Shown here: positions 20,943 to 29,921 of the stretch, in pieces
How the letters are laid out: each line of letters opens with the position of its first letter
How positions within the stretch are numbered: position 1 is the first letter of the stretch
Assembly: GCF_003318165.1 (NCBI RefSeq)
Contig: NZ_QOCB01000097.1
Location: 1 to 64,000 of the forward strand
DNA: 64,000 nt
Reading direction: 5' to 3'
Source: Psychromonas sp. B3M02
GTDB taxonomy: Bacteria; Pseudomonadota; Gammaproteobacteria; Enterobacterales; Psychromonadaceae
Position numbers and translations under genes: made by a program
Notes under the pieces: model-generated
The model's database searches: none
Seen by the model: the letters and a program-made list of their open reading frames with translations, nothing else
What the model was told of the DNA's origin: nothing

Positions 20943-21599
20943 TTAATCGTCTAAAATACCTAGGATGCTCAATAGGTGAACAAAGATATTAAAGATGTTT
21001 AAGTATAATGAAACCGTTGCACGAATGTAGTTTGTTTCACCGCCATTGATAATACGGCTTGTATCAACCAGTATTAATCCTGACATGATCATAACCACAA
21101 CACTGCTGATCACTAATTGCATTAATGGAATTTGTAGGAAGATGTTAGCAATCATTGCCACCACGACAGCAATCATACCAGCCATTAAGAAGCCGCCCAT
21201 GAATGAGAAGTCTTTACGTGTAGTTAGTACATATGCAGATAAAGCAAAGAAGATAATCGCTGTTGTACCTAATGCTTGCATGATAAGTGCAGGACCGTTA
21301 GCCATTGCCAGGTAGTGATTTAACATATTACCCAGTGACGCACCCATCACACCAGTAAACATAAATACCCAGAAAAGACCTTTACTTGAGTCAGCCGTTT
21401 TTGAAACAACAAACAACAAACCGAAGCCAACTAGCATTAATACTAATGACATCATTGGACCAATGCCTGCCATTGTTGCAATAGTTGCAGTTACTGCACT
21501 AAACGCAAGTGTCATGCCTAACAACATATAAGTATTTTTTAATACTTTATTGATTGAAACTCCAGCACTACCAGTATGAGTGTTAATTGAAGAATTCAT
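20943..21599 (-). CDS. yccA: Bax inhibitor-1 family membrane protein YccA
   Basis: A 218-residue protein with seven hydrophobic segments from about residue 24 to 215 and the BI-1 family ending (YLNIFNIFVHLLSILGILDD). E. coli YccA is a substrate and modulator of the membrane protease FtsH and can protect SecY from degradation when translocons jam. GGAG lies six bases before the ATG. Monocistronic, with its own terminator. In E. coli yccA neighbours tusE; here they are about 20 kb apart. Confidence 0.92.
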   Translation of the reverse strand: MNSSINTHTGSAGVSINKVLKNTYMLLGMTLAFSAVTATIATMAGIGPMMSLVLMLVGFGLLFVVSKTADSSKGLFWVFMFTGVMGASLGNMLNHYLAMANGPALIMQALGTTAIIFFALSAYVLTTRKDFSFMGGFLMAGMIAVVVAMIANIFLQIPLMQLVISSVVVMIMSGLILVDTSRIINGGETNYIRATVSLYLNIFNIFVHLLSILGILDD

Positions 21600-21736
21600 A
21601 ATTTACTCCAGTTGATTAAATAATAATTAATAAACATCATAACACTTGGATTTAGCATGTGTAGTATTTTCGTATCAATTTAGTTAACAGAGTGTGAGCA
21701 AGGTAATAGTAATTATAAAAAATATAGTGTTTGTGG

Positions 21737-21904
21737 TAATAACAATGATATTAAGTAAGTGATCACAATTTTGCGCAGGAAAAATGACTTAGTTCAAGGC
21801 GTAATTTAAGTTAAACAATTGTTCTATTTACGAAAATTACAGCGAAGTAATAAGTTATTTTAACAAATAAAAATTGTTCAGTTACTTAGTGTGGTTGGTA
21901 TTAA
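21737..21904. repeat. MITE-like inverted-repeat element, copy B
   Basis: Aligns along its full length with the reverse complement of 3-168: shared blocks include TTTTGCGC-GGAAAAATG, the AGTT-(A/G)AGGCGTAA region, the AAGTTATTTTAACAA region and CAGTTACTTA near the end, with scattered substitutions. Terminal inverted repeats are decayed (TAATAACAAT against TTGGTATTAA), so this copy looks older than copy A. It lies between yccA and tpiA and does not disrupt a gene. Confidence 0.72.
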
Positions 21905-22052
21905 GGTCCTATTGATTAAATATTTAACTAAGGCTGCAATTATTTTAACAGGTAATTCAGAACAGTTAATTGATGGGGTTGCTACAGGGGTCAGTTATGG
22001 TGAAGAGGGTAGTAAACCAATGACAATACTAGAAATATTGTTGAGGAGTCAT
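21905..22052. other. Unassigned intergenic stretch before the tpiA terminator
   Basis: With the repeat and the yccA upstream sequence, this belongs to a 500-base gap between yccA and tpiA. Apart from the repeat and the tpiA terminator I see only AT-rich sequence. An open frame of 61 codons at 21891-22076 starts inside the repeat and ends inside the terminator, so it is not called as a gene. The yccA promoter should lie at about 21620-21730 on the minus strand. Confidence 0.5.
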
Positions 22053-22074
22053 AAAAAAGGCACCGAAGTGCCTT
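22053..22074 (-). terminator. tpiA terminator
   Basis: GGCAC stem closed by a TTCG tetraloop (C-TTCG-G) followed by six T on the minus strand. It lies about 25 bases past the tpiA stop. Confidence 0.93.
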
Positions 22075-22099
22075 GATAGTATTAGTATTTAGAAAGGGC

Positions 22100-22852
22100 T
22101 TATTTAGCGCCTTCGATGATACCAACAAATTCTTCAATGATTAGTGCAGCACCACCAACTAAACCACCGTCGATATCAGCTTGAGCGAATAGCTCTTTTG
22201 CACTGTTTGCTTTAACACTACCGCCGTAAAGGATTTGTACTTTCTCCGCTACTACTTCGCTTTGTGCATTTAACCATGAACGGATATGTGCATGAACTTC
22301 TTGTGCTTGCTCAGAAGTTGCAACTTTACCTGTACCGATAGCCCATACTGGCTCATATGCGATTACTGAGTTTTCAATTGCAGCAATACCAGCAACGTCG
22401 ATTACTGCTTTTAGTTGTGCTTCAACAACAGCAAAAGTTTTATCAGTTTCACGCTCTTCTAGTGTCTCACCGATACAAAGAACAGGTACTAGACCATTTT
22501 CTTGAATAGCAACAAATTTAGCTGCAACAACTGCATCTGTTTCGTTGTGGTATTGACGACGCTCAGAGTGACCAACTAAGCTGTATTTAGCACCAAACTC
22601 TTTAACCATTACTGGTGAAGTTTCACCTGTGAATGCGCCAGAAACGTTTGTGCTTACATCTTGACCACCAAATTCAATGCTGTTGTTTGCTGTTAAGTTA
22701 GCAACTTGCTCAATGAAGATAGCCGGTGGGCATACTGCAACTTCAACATTGCTCGCTGCATCAGCTGCGCCTTCAATGCCTTTGATTAATGTTGCAACTG
22801 ACTCTTTAGTACCGTTCAGTTTCCAGTTACCCATTACAAGAGGTGTTCTCAT
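22100..22852 (-). CDS. tpiA: Triosephosphate isomerase
   Basis: A 250-residue (beta/alpha)8 enzyme interconverting dihydroxyacetone phosphate and glyceraldehyde-3-phosphate in glycolysis. NWKLNG holds the catalytic Lys, VGHSERR the electrophilic His, AYEPVWAIGTGK the catalytic Glu and phosphate loop, and YGGSVKANS, GGLVGGAAL the remaining phosphate-binding loops. Full length compared with E. coli (255). GGAG precedes the ATG. Single-gene unit with its own terminator. Confidence 0.98.
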   Translation of the reverse strand: MRTPLVMGNWKLNGTKESVATLIKGIEGAADAASNVEVAVCPPAIFIEQVANLTANNSIEFGGQDVSTNVSGAFTGETSPVMVKEFGAKYSLVGHSERRQYHNETDAVVAAKFVAIQENGLVPVLCIGETLEERETDKTFAVVEAQLKAVIDVAGIAAIENSVIAYEPVWAIGTGKVATSEQAQEVHAHIRSWLNAQSEVVAEKVQILYGGSVKANSAKELFAQADIDGGLVGGAALIIEEFVGIIEGAK

Positions 22853-23024
22853 GTTTAACTCCGTTAGTTTATTAAAATTGTATGCTTTTCAGACATTTTG
22901 GTAATTAAAAATCACTTCACTTACCATTTTGTGATCTATCCCAGTAAATTATCTGTTATCAACTGTAAATACAAGTAAGGCTTGACTGAAACTCCCATTT
23001 TTATTGTGTTCAATCAATAAAGTC

Positions 23025-23954
23025 TTAGTTTACTTGGGTAAATTGCACTGCGGGTTGCTGTTGATAGAACTCATTGTCTGTATTTTCTTCACTGTGAGTC
23101 GGATTAGAGAAGGACTCTTTATCAAAGGCAATATCGCCACCATCAATCACGCCAGATTGATTATTAATCGACTTAAAGTCAAATAGCGCAGTGTCTGCTA
23201 AATGCGATGGCACCACATTCTGCATTGCGGTAAACATGGTTTCTAAGCGGCCTGGAAATTTTTGATCCCACTCACTGAGCATCTCTTCAGTTAATTTTCG
23301 TTGTAAATTTGGTTGAGAACCACATAGATTACAAGGAATAATTGGGAACCTCTGTAATGTTGCAAAGGCTTCAATATCTTTCTCTTTACAATAAGCCAGA
23401 GGGCGGATCACAAGATGTTCTCCATTGTCCGAGACTAATTTTGCTGGCATTGATTTCATTTTTCCTGCAAAAAATAGGTTAAGCATCATAGTAGCGAGCA
23501 TATCGTCACGGTGATGCCCTAAAGCAATTTTTGTTGCACCAATTTCTTTTGCGGTATTATATAGGATGCCTCGGCGTAAACGAGAACATAGGCTACAGGT
23601 AGTTTTGCCTGGCTCTAACTTTTCTGTGACTATGCTATAAGTATCTTGCTCGACAATTTTGTAATCAACACCTAATTTAGATAGGTATTCAGGTAGGATG
23701 TGTTCAGGGAAGCCCGGTTGCTTTTGGTCTAAGTTAACGGCGATGATATCAAAGTTAATTGGCGCAACGGCCTTAAGCTGACTCAGCATCTCTAAAAGTG
23801 TGTAACTATCCTTTCCGCCCGATACACAAACCATGACCTTATCGCCATCTTCAATCATGTTGTAATCTGCGATCGCTTGACCCGTTTGTCTACGCAACAC
23901 TTTGTTTAATTTTTTGAGTTTAAATTGTTCTTTTTCTGAAAGTTGCTGCGTCAT
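23025..23954 (-). CDS. ttcA: tRNA 2-thiocytidine(32) synthetase TtcA
   Basis: A 309-residue ATP-dependent thiolase that makes 2-thiocytidine at tRNA position 32, using a [4Fe-4S] cluster. The PP-loop [11 protein letters not shown] and both CxxC pairs ([19 protein letters not shown]) are present. The C-terminal 50 residues (after [10 protein letters not shown]) are polar and variable, as usual in this family. It is 70 bases downstream of the GGDEF-EAL gene stop region but on the same strand and probably has its own promoter. Confidence 0.96.
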   Translation of the reverse strand: MTQQLSEKEQFKLKKLNKVLRRQTGQAIADYNMIEDGDKVMVCVSGGKDSYTLLEMLSQLKAVAPINFDIIAVNLDQKQPGFPEHILPEYLSKLGVDYKIVEQDTYSIVTEKLEPGKTTCSLCSRLRRGILYNTAKEIGATKIALGHHRDDMLATMMLNLFFAGKMKSMPAKLVSDNGEHLVIRPLAYCKEKDIEAFATLQRFPIIPCNLCGSQPNLQRKLTEEMLSEWDQKFPGRLETMFTAMQNVVPSHLADTALFDFKSINNQSGVIDGGDIAFDKESFSNPTHSEENTDNEFYQQQPAVQFTQVN

Positions 23955-24057
23955 TGTAAGCCTTGTTTAGGGAGAGTTAAAAGCACGCGCATTGTATAAA
24001 AAGAGAAGTGTAGATGTAAAGGGCTGAACTGACTATTCGCCCTTTGTGTTTTAGCCT

Positions 24058-25896
24058 TTATAGTGGGGTAGGGCGAGCAATTAAGAAACCTTGTATGCCA
24101 TCAATATACATATGCTCTAGGATATGTTTTTGCTCAAGTCGTTCAATCCCTTCGGCGACTACTTGACATTCCATGCGATGAGCAACATCTATGATCATGC
24201 GAATAAATTGCTGGTTAGTGCTGTCATGTTCGATATCCACAATTAAACTAGAGTCAATCTTAATGTAGTCAGGTTTTAACTCTTTAAACAGACGGAATGA
24301 ACAGATACCTTTACCGAATCGACAGATGGCAGATCGACTGCCCGCACGTTTTAACATGTCAAAAAAGCGTTTGCTGGCGGTAAGGTGGTTATCTAGCGGC
24401 TTTTCATGCACTTCAAATACTAATGAACCGGCAATATCAGACTCTTTTAAGAGCAAACGTTCTAACCAAATAAGAAAGGCGCTGTTTTGGATACAGGCAT
24501 AACTGACGTTAATGCCCCAATGCGTATTAAAATCACTTTTTTGTCGGTAATTGGCAATAGTGCGTTCAATAATTAATTGCTCAAGTTTCACAATCATATC
24601 GATGCGTTGTGCCATTGAGAAAATAGTACTGGCTGGAATGATGTTATCGTTTTCGCCTAAAAAGCGGGTATAAATCTCTTGATACCCTTTCATATTACGA
24701 TGAATAGCTTGCACCGGCTGCTGTAAAAAAGTAAATGAGCGTTTCTCAATCACTTCGTTGATCACGGCTCGCCAATGTTGCTCTCCTAATTGGAACTCAC
24801 TGTGCTCTTCAAGCGCCCATGCATTGGGTCCAGCTATTTGTGCTTTGGCCAGGGCAATATCAGCTCTTGCTAACACATGCTCTGGTAACTGTTTAGCTGA
24901 AACTCGCGTCATACCATTAAAAGCTACACTTTCAAGGTTATGGGTGGCCTGGTATTGGTCAAATTTAAATTTTAATTCATCACTGAATTTGTGTGCATCA
25001 GTAGTGGTCATGTTATGTGCAATAACGGCAAAGTCTGACCCACTAATACGGAAAACCTGTGTGTTGGCATAATTTAATGCAACTTGCTTAATAATTTTGG
25101 CAACATTAAGTAAGTAGTGATCACCTTGTTGAAAACCGCGACTGGCATTAACCGTTGATAATTCGAAAATTCTAATCACAGATAAGATGGCATGATCTTG
25201 GTTGTTGTCACTGGATAATAGCTCAGTTAGTTCAGAGCGAAAAGCATGACGATTATTTAACTCAGTGAGACTGTCTCGATTGGCCTGATTGCTTAACTTG
25301 TTTATTCTCATCTCTTTATCAGAAACATCAGACTTTAAGTTCCTGATTTTTTGCTTAATTGCCTTAGCCGCTATGGTAAAGATAGATTTTACATCACTGT
25401 CATCTAGTGTTTCTTCAATCAATAACTGTTCATTTTTTCTAAACAAGGTTAAATAAAGTAGGTTGCAGAACAGGGTAGTGATCACTAAAGCCGCTACAAT
25501 TAACAAGATGATATGTTGATATAGCGTAGAGTATTCCAAATTTTTGACTGAGTATTCAATAACTTGGTTTGTAGAAATAGAGTGTTGTGTCGAGGGAGAG
25601 ATAGGTAATATTTTACGGAATAATTGCGCTTCTTTTTGCTCTATGTAGGTCAGTGGTGCCGATAAACGGTCATTGGTTACCTTAATATAACTAAAGTTAT
25701 TGATTTCGATTTTATGTTTTAAATCTGCTTCAGAGGTGATGTCATTTAACACTGCAAGTCGCTTATCTAGACCGTATTGCTGCTGTTGTTTGGAGAGGAT
25801 TGGGTTAAATAAAGCTTTAATAACAAACACTAATGCAATAATGATCAATATAATAAGAAAATTAGATACCCAAAAATTCCGTCCAAGGTTGTTCAT
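24058..25896 (-). CDS. Membrane-anchored degenerate GGDEF-EAL protein (LapD/CsrD-like)
   Basis: A 612-residue protein with helices at about 11-30 and 127-150 enclosing a periplasmic sensor of some 95 residues, a coiled linker (155-205), a GGDEF domain (about 208-362) and an EAL domain (about 375-610). The GGDEF signature is SGSDF (285-289), so cyclase activity is unlikely. The EAL motif is EIYTR (407-411); the double-Asp metal motif (usually DDFG) is replaced by CRFG (525-528), although YIKID and AEGIE remain. The protein is therefore probably a cyclic-di-GMP receptor or regulatory partner, like LapD, or an RNA-decay adaptor, like CsrD, rather than an enzyme. No lapG or lapA gene is near. Which of the two it resembles more needs alignment. 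Confidence 0.8.
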   Translation of the reverse strand: MNNLGRNFWVSNFLIILIIIALVFVIKALFNPILSKQQQQYGLDKRLAVLNDITSEADLKHKIEINNFSYIKVTNDRLSAPLTYIEQKEAQLFRKILPISPSTQHSISTNQVIEYSVKNLEYSTLYQHIILLIVAALVITTLFCNLLYLTLFRKNEQLLIEETLDDSDVKSIFTIAAKAIKQKIRNLKSDVSDKEMRINKLSNQANRDSLTELNNRHAFRSELTELLSSDNNQDHAILSVIRIFELSTVNASRGFQQGDHYLLNVAKIIKQVALNYANTQVFRISGSDFAVIAHNMTTTDAHKFSDELKFKFDQYQATHNLESVAFNGMTRVSAKQLPEHVLARADIALAKAQIAGPNAWALEEHSEFQLGEQHWRAVINEVIEKRSFTFLQQPVQAIHRNMKGYQEIYTRFLGENDNIIPASTIFSMAQRIDMIVKLEQLIIERTIANYRQKSDFNTHWGINVSYACIQNSAFLIWLERLLLKESDIAGSLVFEVHEKPLDNHLTASKRFFDMLKRAGSRSAICRFGKGICSFRLFKELKPDYIKIDSSLIVDIEHDSTNQQFIRMIIDVAHRMECQVVAEGIERLEQKHILEHMYIDGIQGFLIARPTPL

Positions 25897-26157
25897 CTTT
25901 CAACTCCTTTGGTCTTACCTATTGAAATACTCATTTTCTTTACGATTAAGTATAGGCTTAAAATGACTATTTGCTGCATATACTTGATTCGAATAAGAGA
26001 ATGGATGAACAGCATCACATTCCAACAATGATATGATTAATAATTAATTTTTTAATTATATAGCAATTTTAAATCATTATTTAGTTTTTTGTTGATTAAT
26101 TGTTACATCAATTGGGTTATTTGAACCTTGGTCGTTTTAACACCTAAAGAGACTGAA
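25897..26157. other. Intergenic stretch beyond the GGDEF-EAL gene
   Basis: Part of a 377-base gap between the GGDEF-EAL gene start and the sapF stop. It should contain the promoter of the former (minus strand). Very AT-rich; near 26090-26120 there are TTGTTGATTAATTGTTACAT-like sequences that could serve as a plus-strand promoter for the small unit at 26158-26240, but no clear -10/-35 pair stands out. Confidence 0.4.
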
Positions 26158-26229
26158 ATGACTATGGTAGATGCTATTAAAGGGGGGAAGGGGGTCATTG
26201 CGAGTATAGACACGGCAGTAACAGGGTAA
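26158..26229 (+). CDS. Possible small protein (23 residues)
   Basis: ATG at 26158 preceded by AAAGAGAC, reading MTMVDAIKGGKGVIASIDTA and three further residues to a TAA at 26227. A hairpin with a T-run on the same strand overlaps its end. Its Gly-rich centre comes from an unusual G-run (GGGGGGAAGGGGG) in otherwise AT-rich DNA. I recognise no family. It could equally be a small RNA. It lies between two minus-strand genes, which do not explain a plus-strand terminator. Confidence 0.3.
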   Translation: MTMVDAIKGGKGVIASIDTAVTG

Positions 26230-26240
26230 CTGCCTTTTAA
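26213..26240 (+). terminator. Plus-strand hairpin with T-run
   Basis: GGCAGT (26214-26219) and ACTGCC (26229-26234) with an imperfectly extended stem, then TTTT. Its polarity is plus, opposite to the flanking genes, so it probably ends a small plus-strand transcript. Confidence 0.55.
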
Positions 26241-26273
26241 TTGTTTAAAGAATGCAACTGTTCAGATTTGTGA

Positions 26274-27053
26274 TTATTTACGGTAATCAGGTTGGTGAGT
26301 TAAGAGTAAATATTTAGTTTGTTCATGTTGTGGGCGTTCACAGACCTCTTCAGCAGGCCCTTTTTCGACAATTTTGCCTTGATGTAACACCATAATTTGG
26401 TCACTCATATGCTTTACAAGGTGCATATTATGAGCAACAAATATGTAACTAAGGCCTTTTGCTTGTTGAATTTTTAATAATAGATTAACAATTTTAAAGC
26501 GAAGAGAAATATCCAAAGTGGTTAAGATTTCATCCACTAAAATAATATCTGGATTTAGGATCATCGCCCGAGCGATAGCCACCTGATGCTTCTGCATACC
26601 CGATAACATTTCGGGGTAAAAAGCTAAGTAATCGGGTAATAGACCCACTAATTTTAATGTATCTAAAATACGTTGATAACGTTGTTTAGCATCTAGGTTA
26701 GTATTTAACTCAATAGGCGCGTTAAGTATTTTTCCCACTGTCATCTTAGGGTTCAGTGAACTGCTTGGATCTTGGAATATCATACGCACTGCTACGCAGC
26801 GTTTATGGGAACTTAATGTACAAATAGATTCGCCATTGATATAGATATCACCAGAGCTTGCCTTGAGTACACCTGCAATGGTTCGTACTAATGCACTTTT
26901 TCCTGATCCACTTTCGCCAACCACGGCTAACGTTTCACCTTTTTCTAAAGTAAAACTCACTGGTCCAAAGGCTACTTTTTCGCGACTACTAAAAAGACCA
27001 TAGGGTTGCTTAAAGCTTTTACATAGATCGGTTACTTTCAATAATGACGACAT
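26274..27053 (-). CDS. sapF: SapF, ABC transporter ATPase
   Basis: A 259-residue ATPase of the SapABCDF importer-like system, implicated in antimicrobial-peptide resistance, K+ uptake through Trk, and, in E. coli, putrescine export by SapBCDF. Walker A GESGSGKSALV, Q-loop MIFQDPSSSLNP, Walker B IILVDE. The signature is LSGMQ rather than LSGGQ, and Walker B is followed by ILTTLD. The last gene of the operon, two bases after sapD. Confidence 0.93.
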   Translation of the reverse strand: MSSLLKVTDLCKSFKQPYGLFSSREKVAFGPVSFTLEKGETLAVVGESGSGKSALVRTIAGVLKASSGDIYINGESICTLSSHKRCVAVRMIFQDPSSSLNPKMTVGKILNAPIELNTNLDAKQRYQRILDTLKLVGLLPDYLAFYPEMLSGMQKHQVAIARAMILNPDIILVDEILTTLDISLRFKIVNLLLKIQQAKGLSYIFVAHNMHLVKHMSDQIMVLHQGKIVEKGPAEEVCERPQHEQTKYLLLTHQPDYRK

Positions 27054-27055
27054 AA

Positions 27056-28066
27056 CTAACTCAATTTACTAGGGTAATGGCAACGGTAACTATGACCTTT
27101 TTTTATGGTTAAGGTTGGATTCTTAACGCATATCTTTTGAGCCTTAGGACACCTTGGACCGAGTCGACAACCGATGGGTAATTGGTTTGATGAGGGAATA
27201 TTACCCGGTAAGGTATAAAGCTGTGCTTTATGCTCATGAAACTCTTCATTATTAATCATGGTTTTAAGCATCGCTTGTGTATAAGGGTGCATTGCTGAGC
27301 CCATAATCTGTTTATAGGAGCCTGACTCTACACTCTGCCCGCAATAGACTAGGGTCATGTAATCAGAAATACTGCTGGTATTGGCAAAGTTGTTACTCAA
27401 AATTAATAGCGTTGTGTTGTTCAGTTGATTAAGTTTATATAACAAACGATATATTTGCGATTGTGTCACAGCCTCCATGGCTGTTGTCGGTTCATCGGCA
27501 ATGATCAATCGTGGATTATTGGCAATCGCCATCGCTATCATCACCTTTTGGCAAACACCCTCAGACAATTGATGTGGAAAACTTTTTAATACCGCGACAT
27601 CATTCTGTATACCTACTTTATGCAATAGCTCTTTTATTTGTAAGCGCCTTGAAGGCACACTGACCCGCTTAATTTTACTGAGAATTGGTCTAAAACGTTG
27701 TTGCCAAGTTTTTTTAGGCAATACCGATTCTATCTGTTTACGTATCCGTTGACTTGGGTCTAAGTAAGAACTTGGCTCTTGAAAGATCACTGATATTTCA
27801 GTGCCTAGTATATTCCGTCGCTCTTTGACAGAAAGCTTAGTGAGATCGGTTTTATCCAGGAACATACGGTCAGCAGTAACGGTCCAGTTACTGCTGTGCA
27901 AACCTAAAATTGCTTTCGCTATTAAGGTTTTTCCTGAACCTGATTCACCGATTAAGCCATGAATCGAGCCATCAACAATATTCAATGTTGCTTTATCAAT
28001 CACACGAATCTTGCCTTGAGCGGTTTCGATATCAATACTGAGGTTTCTAATATCTAATAAAGCCAT
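27056..28066 (-). CDS. sapD: SapD, ABC transporter ATPase
   Basis: A 336-residue Opp/Dpp-type ATPase. Walker A GESGSGKTLIAKAI, the unusual signature QLSEGVCQKVMIAMA, shared with E. coli SapD (LTEGECQKVMIA), and Walker B LIIADEPTTAME. A C-terminal oligopeptide-transporter extension has a Cys-rich CRLGPRCPKAQKIC segment. The start at 28066 is fixed by the strong GGGGGAAG just upstream and by the TAATG overlap with the sapC stop; the frame extends further up inside sapC but has no site there. Confidence 0.94.
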   Translation of the reverse strand: MALLDIRNLSIDIETAQGKIRVIDKATLNIVDGSIHGLIGESGSGKTLIAKAILGLHSSNWTVTADRMFLDKTDLTKLSVKERRNILGTEISVIFQEPSSYLDPSQRIRKQIESVLPKKTWQQRFRPILSKIKRVSVPSRRLQIKELLHKVGIQNDVAVLKSFPHQLSEGVCQKVMIAMAIANNPRLIIADEPTTAMEAVTQSQIYRLLYKLNQLNNTTLLILSNNFANTSSISDYMTLVYCGQSVESGSYKQIMGSAMHPYTQAMLKTMINNEEFHEHKAQLYTLPGNIPSSNQLPIGCRLGPRCPKAQKICVKNPTLTIKKGHSYRCHYPSKLS

Positions 28067-28956
28067 TATTCTTCCCCCTCGATCACTGCGTGACGTAAAC
28101 CTTCTGCAAAGACATTGACGATAATGATGATAATAAAGATAGCCAGACCAGGAAAAGCCACTAACCAAGGTGATAAATAAATTAACTCCATGCTATTGGC
28201 GATTAAGGCTCCTAGTTCTGTTTGCGGTAATTGCGCCCCAAAGCCTAAAAACCCTAAAGTTGCGATCTCTATAATCGCCATAGTAAATAGACGGTTTAAG
28301 ATAGTGATAGTAGGCTCAAGAATGTTAGGTAAAATACCATATCTAAATAATCGCGTTTTTGCAGCCCCATCTAGTTGTAAAGCAATAATATATTGTTTAT
28401 TTAACTCTTGTTCTATGGCTAAAAAGCTGGCTCTAATAAACTGTGGTAATAAAGACAGTGCAATGGCGATCAAACAGTTGATATAACTCGGGCCAAAAAA
28501 AGTAATTAATATCAGCGCAGATAGTAATGACGGGATAGCTAATAGGGCATCCAATAGATGATGTAAAATACTGGCTTTTACCCCTTTTGTTAAGGCCGCA
28601 CCCGCACCAATCGTCATACCAATAAGAGAAACGAAAAAGGTAATGATTAACGCGCCGCCTAAAGTATATTGTACACCATGAAACAAGCGAGATAGGGTAT
28701 CGCGACCTAGTTCATCAGTGCCCAACACATGGTCAATCGTGCCACCTTCAACCCAATAAGGTGGTAACAACATCTGTTCAGGATCTTGTAATAATGGTGG
28801 GTGAGGTACTATCCAGGATGCAAATAGTGAGATAAAAATTAAAATGACAATGGCCCACATAGCCAATACTGCAATGCTTTTGCTCTTAAAAATAGACCAA
28901 ATATAACGCAGTGGCGATTGAATTTTATCTTCATTAAAGCCGTTATTAATTAGCAT
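28066..28956 (-). CDS. sapC: SapC, ABC transporter permease
   Basis: A 296-residue inner-membrane permease of the DppC type. A cytoplasmic N-terminus is followed by helix one (about 32-52), a periplasmic loop with LGTDELGRDTLSRLFHG (a typical DppC-class motif), and five more helices. The EAA-type loop is FLAIEQELNKQYIIALQLDGAA. It overlaps sapB by 11 bases and sapD by one. Confidence 0.93.
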   Translation of the reverse strand: MLINNGFNEDKIQSPLRYIWSIFKSKSIAVLAMWAIVILIFISLFASWIVPHPPLLQDPEQMLLPPYWVEGGTIDHVLGTDELGRDTLSRLFHGVQYTLGGALIITFFVSLIGMTIGAGAALTKGVKASILHHLLDALLAIPSLLSALILITFFGPSYINCLIAIALSLLPQFIRASFLAIEQELNKQYIIALQLDGAAKTRLFRYGILPNILEPTITILNRLFTMAIIEIATLGFLGFGAQLPQTELGALIANSMELIYLSPWLVAFPGLAIFIIIIIVNVFAEGLRHAVIEGEE

Positions 28957-29920
28957 ATAACGAACCTCTTCTAATCGGGCTAATAATCACCATCATGATT
29001 TCAATAGCAATACTAAATATTAAAATAAACCCAGTGATAATTAACATGCCAGCAGGTAACGCGTGATAATCTCCTGATTTTAAGGAGTTGTAGAGCCAGG
29101 TGCCTATACCGTTTAAATTAAATACAATCTCAATGGTCATGGCAAAAGAGAGTATGGTGCTGAGTTGTAATCGTAGCTGCGGAATAATTGGCGGCAGGGC
29201 GTTATTTAAAGCATGTACAAATACAATTTTGGTACGAGAGAAACCTTTAGCATAAGCGGTTTGAATGTAATTACTGCGCATCACCATGGTCATTGAGTGC
29301 CGTGTTAAACGGACAATTTCAGCAATTAGAAAGAAGGACAATACCGCCGCAGGTAATATTAAGTGTGCAACGCGGTCAAAAAATGCAAACAGGCCATATT
29401 GCGGGGTAACAAATAAGGTATCTATTAATAAAAACCCAGTGACTACTGGTACGTCGTAAACTAAACTCATATTACCATCCACGGGTAATATATCCCCCCA
29501 TACACTTGGTAATAATCCGGCCATCACACCGACCCAAAATACCGGCAAGGCTAATCCTATAATAGCGATAGTCATGATCGCGTAATCTAATTTAGTATTA
29601 CGGAATAATCCTGCTAATAAACCCAATGGAATGGCGATGATCGATGAGAACAATAGTGCAACAAAACACAGTTCTAAAGTTGAAGCAAAGAAGGTTAAAC
29701 CTCGTTGTAATAATGGTTGATGGTTTAATGCAGAGTGACCAATATTTGCACTTAATAGATCCCATAAATAAGCAAAATATTGAAGAATATAATCTTGCGC
29801 GATAGGTGCTTTCGTTTGGTGATGTATTAAAATGGTACGATCAATGGCAAAGGCGAGTATCGTTAAAATAAACGCCGTGATGACTAATAGATTTAAACGT
29901 CTTATTAAGAATGACAGCAT
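28946..29920 (-). CDS. sapB: SapB, ABC transporter permease
   Basis: A 324-residue permease of the DppB type: helix at about 9-28, a periplasmic segment, then five helices. The EAA-loop reads NYIQTAYAKGFSRTKIVFVHALNNA, matching the family. It begins one base after the sapA stop, so it is cotranscribed. Confidence 0.93.
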   Translation of the reverse strand: MLSFLIRRLNLLVITAFILTILAFAIDRTILIHHQTKAPIAQDYILQYFAYLWDLLSANIGHSALNHQPLLQRGLTFFASTLELCFVALLFSSIIAIPLGLLAGLFRNTKLDYAIMTIAIIGLALPVFWVGVMAGLLPSVWGDILPVDGNMSLVYDVPVVTGFLLIDTLFVTPQYGLFAFFDRVAHLILPAAVLSFFLIAEIVRLTRHSMTMVMRSNYIQTAYAKGFSRTKIVFVHALNNALPPIIPQLRLQLSTILSFAMTIEIVFNLNGIGTWLYNSLKSGDYHALPAGMLIITGFILIFSIAIEIMMVIISPIRRGSLYAN

Positions 29921-29921
29921 A

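Noticed and set aside
21891-22076. A 61-codon plus-strand frame between yccA and tpiA
   Set aside because: It starts inside repeat copy B and ends inside the tpiA terminator, has no ribosome-binding site and resembles no family.
22905-22945. CRP-like TGTGATC sequence upstream of tpiA
   Set aside because: Only one half-site fits TGTGA-N6-TCACA; the second half is absent.
24018-24050. Hairpin AAAGGGC/GCCCTTT after the GGDEF-EAL gene as a terminator
   Set aside because: No T-run follows on the minus strand, and the loop is long; read-through into ttcA is possible.
27056-28168. Longer sapD start at 28168
   Set aside because: It would overlap sapC by about 100 bases without a ribosome-binding site; the start at 28066 has a strong site and matches E. 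coli SapD.
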